Assembly: GCA_030374805.1 (NCBI GenBank)
Contig: JARGSG010000124.1
Coordinates: 1 to 64,000 of the forward strand
Direction of reading: 5' to 3'
Source of the DNA: Gracilaria gracilis
Lineage: Eukaryota > Rhodophyta > Florideophyceae > Gracilariales > Gracilariaceae
DNA length: 64,000 bases
A model generated the notes under the pieces. The model had not been told where the DNA came from and ran no database searches. It saw only the letters and a program-made list of their open reading frames with translations. A program made the translations under genes and the position numbers. Shown piece by piece: positions 53,900-64,000 of this stretch. The first letter of the stretch is position 1. Each line of letters begins with the position of its first letter.

Positions 53900-55400
53900 G
53901 TACAGGAGCTCGAGTCTCTGGACTTTAACCATGTCCCAGAGTCTCACCGTGAAAATTTACGGGATATGCTACGAGAGTTCACCCTCATGTGGGACGGCTC
54001 CCTTGGGAAAATTTTGATCATCGAACATCGGATAGACTTCATGCCGAACACTCGGCTAATCTCACAACACCCTTACAGGACAGGACCGACAGCTCGGGAG
54101 GAAGAAAAGACTCAAGTCTAGAAGATGCCACGCGCCGGAGTCATTGAATCGGCCCAGTCGCCGTGGGCCTCGCCCGTGGTACTCGCTCCCAAACCCGATG
54201 GGTCTTGGCGTTTTTGTATCGATTACCGCAAGCTTAACGCGGCTACCGTAAAAGACTTGTATCCCATCCCGAAGATGGACGAATGTATCGATTGGCCAGG
54301 AAGCGCAAAGGTGTTCACGAACCTCAACGCGAACTGGGGATATTGGCAAGTCCCATTAAGGGCAGAGAACCGTGATAAAACGGCGTTTGTATGACATCAA
54401 GGACTATACCGATTCAACCGGATGCCCTTTGGGCTCACGAACGCCCCCGCTACTTTCCAAAGAGCAGTGGATATTTTGCTTGCCCACTTTAAGTAGAAGA
54501 CGTGTCTGGTATACCTGGATGACATCATTGTGTTCTCCAGTAACCTGGACGAGCCTTTGACACACGTTCGGGAAGTGATGCGAGTCCTACGAGAGGCAGG
54601 CATCACACTGAACTTGAAGAAGTGCGAGTTCTTTACCGATAGCGTGAAATATCTCGGCCACATAATCCGTCCGGGATGGCTATCGATTGACGCTGTACCT
54701 TTGCGGTCACTCAAGGAGGCCAAACACCCACGGGCGCAAATGGAACTCCGATCCTTCCTCGGCCTTTGCAATGTCTACCGTCGTTTTATCCTGCACTTAT
54801 CGGATATAGCAGCTCCATTGAATGAACTCTTGCGGAAGGGACAGCCAGTGAAACTGGAACCATTCGATGACCGTAAGGCAACGGCATTCTCATCGCTCAT
54901 TGATGCAGTAACGTCGCCGCCAATTCTTTCCTTGCCCAAACTTGGATTGCCGTATGCCATCGATACAGATGCCAGCATTTCCAGATCGGCTGTGCTCTGT
55001 TGCATACCACGGAGAGTGGCGAACGACTTCCAATTGGTTTTTGGTCTCGAAGCCTTAACGTTCATGAAAGGAATTACTCGGTACCCGAGAAAGAATGCTT
55101 GGCAGTAGTCTGGGCTCTCCAGACGCTGCGACCGTACCTCATGGGAGGACATTTTACCGTCCATACCGACCAATCGGCTCTGCGATGGCTTCTCTCCATT
55201 GCAGAGCCTTCCGGCCGCTAGGTGCGTTGGAGACTAAGATTATTGGAATTCGACTTCGATATGCAGTAAAAGAAGAGAATCCTGAACACTCAGGCTGATG
55301 CACTTTCCCGCTTGCCGACTGCGGCTGAAGCTGACCCGGTCGCTGATCTGGAAATACCCTGTTTCCTCATGGAGGACGACGAGGACGAAGATTCGGAAGG
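53900..55400 (+). pseudogene. Gypsy reverse transcriptase and RNase H
   Basis: RT begins at IEHRIDFMPNTRLISQHPYR. Motifs: WASPVVLAPKPDGSWRFCID, YRKLNAATVKDLYPIP, FNRMPFGLTNAPATFQRAV and the catalytic LVYLDDIIVFSSN (Y-L-D-D) near 54,520. ELRSFLGLCNVYRRFI marks the RT thumb. RNase H has YAIDTDAS (first Asp, ~54,960) and, in another frame, NYSVPEKECLAVVWAL (Glu). Stops at 54,118-54,120, 54,392-54,394 and ~54,495 and frameshifts near 54,400 and 55,000 abolish function. Motif residues themselves are intact. Confidence 0.9.
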
Positions 55401-55559
55401 TTAGGACGTCTATGACGCTGTCTTAGCCGTTTCAGATACGGAGCCAGTACCGGGATCATTCGTGCCGATAACACCGGAAGAATTGATCCGGGAACAGTAT
55501 ACGGACCCGTTCTGAATTAGGGTTCGTGCCCGTCTGAACGGTGGAGCTCAACTGCCCTT

Positions 55560-56700
55560 TGTCATGAACGTCCAAGGATTCTCGGTTCGAACGCTTACTG
55601 ACCGGCCACAGATTGTGGTACCTCACTCGCTTCAATGTCGAGTCTTGCATTTGTCGCACTACGCGAAGTTGTCGGCCCACCCTGGTGGAAGGAAGTTGTA
55701 CTAGACCCTCAGAAAGGACTTTTTTTGGCCAGCTATGGCATTCGATGCGTATGCCACTGCTCTTCGATGTTCTGGTTGGGCAAAGAACCGCGTCAAACAT
55801 CGGAAGTACTCCAAACAGTTGGTACTCTTCCCCGCAAGGACCCCACTTGAGTTCGTGGCTATTGACATACTCGGCGAGTTTATTCGGACACGCCGGGGTA
55901 ATCTGTTTCTATTTGTCGTAACCGACCGCTTTTCTAAGCTCGTGCGGACGGTCCCTCTGACGAAGATCACCACCAGTGCGGTCGTGCAAGCGTTCGTAAC
56001 CCACCCACTGGGTGTTTCTCTACGAACCGCCGACTGATTTACTATCGGATAATGGGTCGCAATTTGCTACGAAGTTCTTGCAGGACGTGTGTCGAATACT
56101 GGACATCAAGAAGTGGTTTACTACCACCTAAAATCCGCACAATAACGGCCAGATGGAGCGCTCCAATCGCACTATGCCGAATGCGCTGCAAACTTTCGTC
56201 GCCGACCACCCGTCGGAATGGGATCTCTACACCGATGCGGTGACTTATGTCTACAATACGCAGGTACATCGCACTACCCAGATCTCACCATTCGAACTGG
56301 TCATATCGCGTGTTCCAACATCGGTGGCTGTCGAGCCCCAACCTACGCTGGATGAATTCCCTTCACCCCGTCTACACAGGGACGCCTGGAAACAATGGCT
56401 GAAACAAATGATTCCCTTATTTGGGCAGCAAATCAGTAAGGCGCAAGCCGCCTACAAGCAGAATTTCGACGCACGTGTGCGAGGGAAGGCCCCACATATC
56501 AGGGAAGGTGGCTATGTCTTTCTCCGCAACGAATACTACAATCCGGAGAAAGGGAAACGCCACAAGCTTTCTCCGATCGCTGACGGTCCCTACAAGGTCA
56601 TCTCTGTCACCGATACTACGGTTGTCCTTAACATCAAGGGTGAACACAAATGCTTCTCGCGTGATCGCGTTACGCCGGCACCATCGCCGGAACCACCCGT
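55560..56700 (+). pseudogene. Gypsy integrase with GPY/F module
   Basis: The zinc domain VLHLSHYAKLSAHPGGRK is recognisable though its Cys pair is eroded. The core has FVAIDILGEFIRT (first Asp), an eroded second Asp block (GSQFATKFLQDVCRIL) and NNGQMERSNRTMPNAL (Glu), preceded by TAA near 56,130. YNTQVHRTTQISPFELV follows. The C-terminal module LSPIADGPYKVISVTDTTVVLNI is the GPY/F motif (GPY), typical of chromoviruses and gammaretrovirus-like integrases. Confidence 0.85.
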
Positions 56701-58305
56701 ACACAAAGCTCATCAGGGACCGACAACGTCGGATACTACCGCGCCCGGCCTTTCAATACTACCGCACGCCACGCGCCGTTTGGCCGACCTTCCTACGGAA
56801 TCGGAACATAGCCCCAAAGTTGAGCAAGACGCGTATGTGCACACACGCGTCGTGCCCACTACTGGGATTATCGCTCCGGGCCCCGCCATTCCCGCTGAGA
56901 AGGGGGAAGGAGACGCTCATCCTAGTTACGCTGCCGCTCCGCAGTCTACGCCATTTCAAACGGATAGTGCACCTGCGCGGGACACCGCCGGGGACGGTGT
57001 GAGTGAGACCTTGCCGTCGCGGACGTGAAGCACATGGACGTGTGACGGTAAGCGCCCCGATGACAGCCCAATGTCAGGGAATGCAGAGTTATCGTCTTCG
57101 TCGTCGCCGTTGCAAGCGGACTGCCTACGTAGAGATGTGACGCCCAAACCGGATGCGCGTCCGGAGACACCGGGCCACGACGTGAAAGATACCGCTGGCG
57201 CAGTACCTTCGCCGACGAAGGACGCGCAGGCCTGCACACCAGCGGCGGTATTCAAAGCTCGACGTCCGGGGACACACACGGGGACGCACCGCCACTGCGG
57301 AAGGGAGACAAGACGAATGTTGCCCCGACAGCGGAGAAGACCGATCCCTCGGAAGAAACATTGGTTGTAAGAGACCGTGCTGTGACGGCAGACCCAAATT
57401 TGAGAAGGTCAATCGACTTAGTTGATGACTGCGACGGAACGGCAGAGCACACAGCCATATCAGTACAGGTGGGCGCCACTCTAGGTGGACAGGAGCCAAG
57501 TAAGTTGGACGCGCGCACAGTGCGACACGCGCCACGCACTGTGGGTGAACCGCCTCCCTTGAAGGATGACAATGCACATGAAAGTGCACGCCGTGAGCAT
57601 ACGCGTGCCACAGAAGGTGCCACGAAGGGTGCCACAAAAAGTGGCGAGCCATCAGAAAACGGTAGTTCCGTAATTGCGACGGCTCACCACGCCACCACGA
57701 TGGTTGGAGCCACACGGACTGCCGTAAGCGGCGAACCGTTGTCAACGCACGTCACGGGAAAACGCTCGCTAGCCCCACGCACGGAGGGTTGTTCCTCGTC
57801 GATCGGGACGATCTCGCCGGAACACCGGAAGCTCGCAGTCCGTCCAGACGGGCCCCCGCAGCAGCTCCATAAGCAAGTGGCTTCAGAACTCTCACCGGAG
57901 AGTGTAACTCTCCAAGGAGCTCCCTGGGGAGCACGACCGAGACCTAGTCTACAATATGCATTGCCGCTGAAACGGAAATCGAGTGTTATCGCCCGCATAA
58001 GCCACGACAGTGGAAGAGCAATCCGCCCTTCAACTGAGGACCGTTTGACCGCCAGGGATGAGGACTCACTGGTCAAGCCGCCAGAGCGGAGTGTCTACGA
58101 ATGCGAGTTCGTAGTGGACGGTATAGTGAAGCACGGCGGAGACTCTACTAAAGAGCTGGTATACCAAGTCCGTTGGTACGGCTACCCCCCTTCGGAGGAC
58201 ACACACGAACCTATCGAGCACCTGTCTCACTCGAAGGTTCTTCAATACCACCGGAGAACCAGCACGCCGACACCGGACTCGCTCGACAGAGACCAAGTGG
58301 GTTAA
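56701..58305 (+). pseudogene. Long linker and C-terminal chromodomain of the gypsy integrase
   Basis: After GPY/F comes ~450 residues of Pro, Thr and Ser-rich linker broken by a stop at ~57,028 and a frame change before 57,361. Residues from 58,092 form a chromodomain: VYECEFVVDGIVKHG ... LVYQVRWYGYPPSEDTHEPI. The aromatic cage positions (Tyr in YECEF, Trp in VRWYGY, Tyr in GYP) are kept, while the TWEP Trp is His. Chromodomains steer integration towards histone-methylated chromatin. In most chromoviruses the domain directly follows GPY/F. Confidence 0.8.
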
Positions 58306-58550
58306 CGCCCACAATAGCTACGTCGCTCACGCAGAACACTTGCCGCTTCGGCGGACAAGCCACTATACAGTGAAACGGAAGAAGAAAACGAAGAAGAACC
58401 CTAAGAAGAGGAAGTCGAAGAACTGGAATTTGCCGCTTCAAGCAGAATACCTCCCTTAGATAAGGAGCAGCCGCCCCTCGCGGGGTGCCGCCCCCTGAGG
58501 ACGGGGAGGGATGAACATAATTTGCTAAAAGCCGGTAGCAACTGGAAACA
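58306..58550. other. No gene seen
   Basis: Contains an A- and G-rich run (58,375-58,440) and a small hairpin of CCGCCCC/GGGG type near 58,470-58,505. It may be the terminator region shared by the sense polyprotein and the antisense ORF. Confidence 0.3.
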
Positions 58551-58554
58551 TTTA

Positions 58555-60687
58555 ATGATAGGGCCAAGATATAGTGGTTTCTACGGATTCCGATGACACG
58601 CCGGACGGTTCTGAACCGGACCCACGATCTTGGGCGAACCACTGAGCCGCAAGGCCTTGCAACTGCGCCAAGTCAGTCACCGTGTCAGACACGGGCACAC
58701 CCATGCCACGAAGGAAATTGCGGATGACAATCGCCTGGGGGTCGGTACTCGAACCGGCTCTGCCCGCAGAAGTGGAGGTCTGCCACGTGCCAACTGCGTT
58801 GGGCGTATCCTGCACTACCGCATCAGCGGATCCGCCGCCATCTCCGGTTAAGTCGATCACATCGATGTGCTGGTCCGCTCCCTGGTCCATAGGGCTTCCT
58901 GCCTCATCAAGTCTCTCGCCATCTTCGTCTTCGACGAAGACGAACCCGCGAGGATGGCCCTCGGGGATACTCCGCTCGACCTGACGCCGCTCCCGCGCCT
59001 CGGCGGCTGTGACTATCTCCCATTTCCATGGGTGGAAGTATACAAAGTCTCCAGCGTTGACGTCGCGCCCGGGAGACCGGTCGACCGGCCCTATGAACAT
59101 CGAATCTGGCCGAAATATGGCCGAGATATGGCCGAAATGTGGCCGTTTAGCTCGAAAATTTGTGAGAACGTTTAAACTGCGAAGACAAAAAAGTTTCATT
59201 TTTCTTCATATGGTCGAAATATGGCCGAGATGTGGCCAAAATATGGCCGAATGTTACACGTGTAAGCTAACAAAAATTCTCATTTTTACTAGTTACACGT
59301 TCTCCCAAAATTTCGACTTAAACGGCCACATTTCGGCCATATTTCGGCCATATTTTGGCCAGATTCGATGTTCATAGGGGGTCTGTAACCCGACGGATAC
59401 CCTCGGAGACCTGACTGGCAGGCACGGAGTCTCACTCGACACCGTCGATGACCTCCACCAAGGACACCACTTCCCGCGCGCTGCGGACGGAGCCGAGCAG
59501 ATCGGTAAGGTCCAAACTCCGAATGGACCAGCGAATCATCTCTGGCACAAACCAAAGCCGGTAGTGATCATACGCCTCCCAGAGGAGGAACGCCGCGACA
59601 CAGACAGTCTACTAGGTTGCAAGGTTGCTCCAAAGGCCCCGCGGTGGATTCTCCATGTAGTACGACCCGACGTATGTCAGGCATAGGGGGGGTTCTACAT
59701 GGCACCCTCGAGGGACCTCGACCGCAGGCCGGATTGATGGCAGCGGAACGCATCGCCCTTGACGGAAACGCGCCGCGATTCGCTCAACCTCTGAGCATTG
59801 GTACGGCACCAAAATCCCGAAGCGGGATTACCACTTCCTCTCGTGGCGGAGGCTTTCGAAGAACTCGCGCCGAGATGACTTGCAGAGGTACCGGAACTCG
59901 GCCCGAGGAATCGGACGAGCCCACAGGAGGAGATTCTGGTGGGGCTGGACGACATCCGTATAGCGGTTAATCTCGTCGAAGGGAACAGCCAGTCGATCCC
60001 CGTACGCAACCTCGCCGAACGTACGGTAGTAGGCCACGTCTAACCCGTAATGGGACGGAACCGAATGCTCGTTTGGAGCCCGGATATGTCGCGCATACCC
60101 AATACGGGCAATCTACCGGCGAGCGAACGCCTGGCTCTCGCTTCTCGTATACCAGAGACAATCTGGATGGACCTTGATACGGGCGAGCCAGTCCAATGAG
60201 TGGACGACGCTAACGGAAGCCCTCCAGGGAGATAACCGTCAACGGCGTAGGAGTTGATCAACGCTTCATTCCGAACGGCTTCGGCATTGAACCACGGGGC
60301 TTGTGCAAACAGGCCGCTATGGCAGTGAGGGTCGCGTACGCGGAGACTCACAAGACTAGGCCATCCTCCAGTATTTTTCGGCACTCTGGCATTGAACCAA
60401 TCCTACACGGGAGCTGAATCAGGAGTCGCTGCGGTCACAACGGACACCACGCCAGAAGCGGAGGCCCCCGACGATTGGGGCAAGGGCACCGACCAGAACC
60501 GCCGTCCGGCAGCTGTCATTCGCGCAGTCCTATCCAAGGGAGCACCGGGGTTACCGGAGGTGTTGTTGTTGGTAGGTATCGCTTTGTCGATGAGAGTGGA
60601 AGGTGCCAAGTACGGGACGAGTGCCAAGTTGTTGGAGTCCGAGTTGTCGGCAGACTCATCGCCGGAGTCCGGATTATATAGGCCCAT
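58555..60687 (-). pseudogene. Antisense ORF between gypsy integrase and 3' LTR
   Basis: Right to left from 60,687 (MGLYNPDSGDESADN, acidic) a coherent protein of ~600 residues can be followed. TAG 60,403-60,405 is in frame. After a frame change near 60,100-60,200 it continues GLDVAYYRTFGEVAYGDRLA and RPIPRAEFRYLCKSS; then a TAA (59,828), VGSYYMENPPRGLWSNL, a double stop (~59,608), and AAFLLWEAYDHYRLWFVPEM. Across the MITE it continues in frame (after removing 295 bp) with GRDVNAGDFVYFHPWKWEIV and an acidic stretch IDVIDLTGDGGGS, to the stop before 58,555. I do not recognise a family. Regular periodic Trp/Tyr content argues that it was coding. It might be an accessory protein, comparable in position to antisense ORFs of some plant LTR elements. 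Confidence 0.6.
59089..59379. repeat. Palindromic 291-bp MITE, family 2, copy 3 (inside the antisense ORF)
   Basis: Starts CCCTATGAACATCGAATC and ends with the exact complement. It is very similar to copy 2. The flanking 4-mers are not identical (CCGG left, GGTC right), yet removing 291 plus 4 bases restores the antisense reading frame. Confidence 0.9.
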
Positions 60688-60728
60688 GGTGGGAAGTGAT
60701 GAGCCGAACGAGTCGGAAGTTTCAGCCT

Positions 60729-60800
60729 GAGGAGAGATAGATGTAGAGCAATTGACCTTGGCAGGGACTGAGGGGGGATGCCACTCATATATTCGTTGTT
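60729..60800 (+). repeat. Gypsy polypurine tract and truncated 3' LTR
   Basis: A purine-rich run (GAGGAGAGATAGA) directly precedes TGTAGAGCAATTG at 60,742. The next ~57 bp match the 5' LTR start, after which the sequence switches to the Plavaka-like terminus at 60,801. Confidence 0.8.
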
Positions 60801-62391
60801 CGTCGGTGTTATCGGAATGCTAGTTTGACGGTCAAAAATGACCGAATTAAAACGAACGAAAAACCGATGAATTTATCCAAATTTGGAATTGTTAATTTCC
60901 GAAAATATTTCCACCTTTCCACTTGTGCTAGTTTTTTTCGAAAGAATTATTCCAAATTGTTTCCATCTTTGCTAGCTTGGATGGAAGGGAAACCAGCATA
61001 CTTCTTCCGTTTATGGTATTTTCGCAGCACAATGTAAGTGTGTTAGTGTCACCTACGTTCATGTATACGGGGGTAAATAGCGAAATAGACACTTAGATAG
61101 AAACCTGAATAGCTGTTTATCGAATAGGAATAGGAGTATACAAATAGACCGAATACCTTTTTGGTTTGTGGAGATCCGTTCACTAGTCAACAGCTTTCAC
61201 ACCAGGCATTCGTATACTAAATACATGAAACGCCTTCGAATCACGTGCAATCATCCCCACCACTCTGTCCCACCGTCCGTGCGCCATATTACGCTCTCCG
61301 CTACGTACCCCCAATCCTCTTCAACACCCCCCCAACCTTCCCAGCCATGCCCAACTGCTGCTTTGAAGGCTGCTCCTTCTTCGCCCGCACCATCCCCGCC
61401 ATCCAAAGGCACCAGAGGAGATGCCCCAATCGCCTCAACCCAAACAAGCGTTTCCTCTCCCCAGGCGGTGGCCTCCCCCACTTCCCCCCACGCATCAAGC
61501 GTCACAAGTCTACTCTCCACCTTTATACACCTTTTCCTCCCACTAACCGCCCTTCCGACAACCTCACCATCGCAGACGACGACTCCTACCACCACCAGCA
61601 ACTCTCCCTCTCCCTCCACACCCAGGACGCCTACCACATCCCCACGACCCCATTCTGCTCCATCTTCCCCTCCCCTCCTCCCCCTCCTCCCCCTTCCTTC
61701 CCCCTCCTCAACAACCCCCACCTCGAACGCATGGTTTTCTACATCTCTTCCATGGCCTCCTCCCTCAGCCTCCGAAAGGCTGATGAACTCATCTCCCTCC
61801 TCCACGACCCCTCCTGCTCCAAGTCAACCTTCCAAATTGCCGTCTCCTCCGCCTCCCAGTGTCTCAAACTTCAAACAGACCTCGCCCAACACCGAGTGAG
61901 CAACATCGGCTTCGCTCCCACCACCCTCTATGACCCACAGCAGCTCTTCTCCACCACCATCTTCCGAAAGGACCCCATCCAGGTCCTCAAACAACAACTC
62001 GCCCTCGCACGCTTCTACAACACCGTCTTCCACCCCGTGTCCCACACAACTCCTTCCGGCGCTCCCGTTTTCCCCCACCCCATGGCCTCCACCCTCGGAC
62101 AAGAAGCAGTCCCCGCCCTCAAAGCCGCAATGATGCACTCCACCAACGACTCCTGCATCTGGCACACCCCGGACTCCACCGGTATCTACTCCTTCGTCTG
62201 CTTGGTCCAAACCTACTCCGACAAGTCCTCCACCTCCCTCAAATCCTCTTCCATCACCTCCCACCCCCTTCACATCACCCTTCTCAACTTCTTCGATGAC
62301 TTCCGTCGCAAGTGCATCACCGAACACCTCACCTTTCTCGGATACTTATCAACCTCCTTCTTCCAAACCAACCCCTCCCAAGACCACGATT
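60801..62391 (+). mobile_element. Plavaka-like element, copy 2, 3'-truncated
   Basis: Starts CGTCGGTGTTATCGGAATG, inserted in the gypsy 3' LTR. The leader (60,801-61,347) matches 7,089-7,635 in reverse, and the transposase gene matches copy 1 until 62,391, where an LTR begins. Confidence 0.85.
61348..62391 (+). pseudogene. Plavaka-like transposase, copy 2, N-terminal third
   Basis: Open from ATG 61,348 through ~348 codons without a stop. The C2H2 finger (CCFEGCSFFARTIPAIQRH) lies at residues ~4-25, then a Pro-rich linker, and FSTTIFRKDPIQVLKQQL and HPLHITLLNFFDDFRR. It has sense codons where copy 1 has its first two stops. The C-terminal two thirds are lost through insertion or recombination with the LTR element at 62,393. 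The ORF runs on ~80 bases into the LTR by chance. Confidence 0.75.
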
Positions 62392-62392
62392 C

Positions 62393-62690
62393 TGTTGTTG
62401 GCGGTTACTCTAGGGCGTGGGTTGCAGTAGCACGCTGGCCAAACCAGCAGCAGTTGCTGATGCGTAGGTGACCACACTACGCGCGCCGTTGCCTAGGTTG
62501 CAACTCGCTCGTAGCTCGAGCCTAGACTCCTAGTTTCCCATAAAAAGGGAACACAGGAGTTAGATAGCTGCCAGAAAGAGGCAGAATAAATAGCCAACTC
62601 TCAGCGCTAGAAGCTGAGAGTCGGAGGCATCCCCGGCCGAACGACCGAGGGTTTTGTGCCTGTTCCACTGTTCTGTTTCGCTGCATTCAG
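62393..62690 (+). repeat. 5' LTR of a third LTR retrotransposon (approximate)
   Basis: Begins TGTTGTTGGCGGTTACTC immediately after the truncated Plavaka-like gene. A hairpin-forming segment (CTCTCAGCG...CGCTAGAAGCTGAGAG, ~62,598-62,621) and a TGGGACCCTGCGAG sequence at 62,702, which could be a primer binding site, support an LTR. The right boundary is a guess because the second LTR lies outside the window. Confidence 0.5.
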
Positions 62691-62776
62691 CGCGACTACG
62701 TTGGGACCCTGCGAGTCCATTCTGACCAACAAAACCCTTTGAGACGTCAAAGAGTAATTGGACGTCGTAGGGCACC

Positions 62777-64000
62777 ATGTCTTCGTACGGAATAGTGCAC
62801 ACGATCCAGGCGCCGAGCTTAGCTGGAGCTTCGCAACCCGAGCTGATCAAATTCGAAGTGGAGTTTTCAGCCTACACGGAGCACGTCAAGGATGTCAATG
62901 CAGGACGCTCTGTGAGCCAGAATATCAAAGCTCCCTCAATCTGACAGCGCATGAAACCGATATTACTTCACAGTCTGTGTATGCTAGGCCGTATCCAAGG
63001 AGCAGCGTCAGCGGAGGAAGCATCCGACGCCGCAGTGCAAAACTGGTTTAACTCCCGACTGGCTTCTACTATCTGTGACCTCAGCGATCGCGTTGAGGAG
63101 GCTCTGTCTACAGAAGTACAAGCAAATGCCACGTGCCCCGTCTGGAGCAGCGTAGAACCTCGATTTGGAAACCATCGACGCATTGGACGAGCACAACTTC
63201 TCAAACATTATCGCGGACAACGACCAGTGTAAGGAGCTCATCGCTAAACTGGTCCGGAAGTTGGAACCCCCGGAGTTGAAGGAGATCGTAAGCGACCAGA
63301 TGCGTCTTTGGAAGAAGAAGCAAAAAGGTGACCTGAAGTTTTTTACGAACACGATATCCACGCTTGCAGCACAGGTGCACGTCGTACAGTGCGCAACACT
63401 AAAGCTAAAGCGAAAGCACTCAAAAACTCGTGAGTCTCGAGGAGCTACTGGAAAGACAGAAGAACAAGAGCGGAAGAAACCTCGGAGGAACTCAGGGACG
63501 CGGAATTCCTACATCGACGGCTCCGGGAGGGAAGGAAAAAAACCGATCGCCCAGTTTGAGGCTGGAGAGTGGAATAATTCTTGTCCAAACAGCGCCAAAT
63601 GTTCTGAGATTCACCCAATTAGCAGATGTTTCGTCACTTCAAAGGAAGAGAGACGTGTACTCTTCGATAAGTTCTTCGGAAAACATGGCAGAACCACGGA
63701 AGGGGTGAAGATGGCTGCACTCCGCTCTGTTTTAGAAGATGTACCGAACGCGGAAGAAGGAAGGTACAGGATTCGACTCAAAGATTTTGAGACCGTAGCT
63801 CTGGGAGATTCCGGGGCAGACTGTTCTACAATTCTCTCCAACATTTATGAGTCTATATCTGCAACGCAGCCTTCGCTGCGAGCAGAACGGCTCACGACGT
63901 CCCTGGTCCTCGAGACTGCACAGGCAACCAATGAAGCAAGGCCAAAGGGAACTGAGTCGAGAAAGGTGAAGCTGGACCTTACAATACTTCTCCCCAAAAC
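62777..64000 (+). pseudogene. Gag-protease of the third LTR retrotransposon, cut by the window edge
   Basis: From ATG 62,777: HTIQAPSLAGASQPELIKFE is a gag-like start, stopped by TGA at 62,942-62,944, continuing in frame to ~63,230. Another frame from ~63,160 gives KLEPPELKEIVSDQMRLWKK, a zinc knuckle-like CPNSAKCSEIHPISRC (C-x5-C-x3-H-x4-C, unusual spacing) and the protease core VALGDSGADCSTILSNIY (D-S-G-A, ~63,803-63,850). The ORF is open to the right edge, so RT and integrase are expected beyond it. Most likely Ty3/gypsy-type, from the gag style. Confidence 0.65.

Larger units (their letters stand above)
49818..60800 (+). mobile_element. Ty3/gypsy chromovirus (~11 kb), decayed
   Basis: Domain order gag - protease - RT - RNase H - integrase - chromodomain defines a chromovirus. 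The same TGTAGAGCAATTG start occurs at 49,818 (5' LTR) and 60,742 (3' LTR). The 3' LTR keeps only ~57 bp before the second Plavaka-like element. The element is unusually long because of a ~450-residue linker before the chromodomain and an antisense ORF after it. Confidence 0.9.

Noticed and set aside
1-64000. CRISPR array, bacterial operon or tRNA genes
   Set aside because: No regularly spaced direct repeats with unique spacers, no Shine-Dalgarno-led gene runs, and no cloverleaf with a convincing B-box was seen by eye.

Overview
Eukaryotic chromosomal DNA with no sign of bacterial organisation. A compact, GC-rich island of apparently intron-free nuclear genes (about 28.5-42.3 kb) is flanked on both sides by dense, decayed and nested transposable elements. 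The host genes include the complex I subunit NDUFA9, three type II Golgi-style glycosyltransferases, an ABCD/SbmA-like ABC transporter, a G-patch protein and a low-complexity zinc-finger protein. Intron-poor genes in clusters, separated by copia, gypsy and DNA transposons, suggest a multicellular red alga of the Chondrus type. That is an inference; nothing here proves the taxon. The ORF calls supplied often begin at GTG or TTG, so starts were re-chosen at ATG for the host genes.

Left flank (1-28 kb). A Plavaka-like (CMC superfamily) transposase gene lies on the minus strand (7089-3880) and converges with a decayed coiled-coil ORF (1011-3720). Next come a repeat shared with 49.6 kb, a PIF/Harbinger pair (intact Myb/SANT-like ORF plus broken nuclease), a LINE 3' fragment, a pogo/Tigger-like transposase, a hAT transposase, a Ty1/copia element (20.4-25.7 kb) with a second truncated copy of its 5' end at 27.5 kb, and an unidentified broken gene (26.0-26.9 kb). 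Two MITE families are interspersed: a ~367-bp foldback element (two copies) and a 291-bp palindromic element (three copies in the window).

Gene island (28.5-42.3 kb). Genes alternate in strand. Stop codons of convergent neighbours are 32 and 49 bp apart, and divergent neighbours share promoter regions of 499 and 283 bp that carry a tandem CACGTG repeat and an inverted repeat.

Right flank (43.5-64 kb). A ~5.1-kb Mutator-like element with ~185-bp terminal inverted repeats encodes a Ulp1-like cysteine-protease domain ahead of FLYWCH-like, FAR1-like and MULE transposase segments. It is followed by a long Ty3/gypsy chromovirus (49,818-60,800) with gag, protease, RT, RNase H, integrase, a distant chromodomain and a long antisense ORF before the 3' LTR. 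A second Plavaka-like copy cuts its 3' LTR and is itself cut by another LTR retrotransposon that runs off the window.

The most interesting signals are: (i) foldback MITEs whose termini nearly match the Plavaka-like terminus; (ii) Ulp1 fused in frame to a MULE transposase, with the catalytic Cys position read as Tyr; (iii) an antisense gene inside a chromovirus; (iv) a 291-bp MITE whose removal with 4 bp restores two different reading frames; (v) an ABC ATPase with Asn in the H-loop; and (vi) a G-patch plus CHHC zinc-finger protein.
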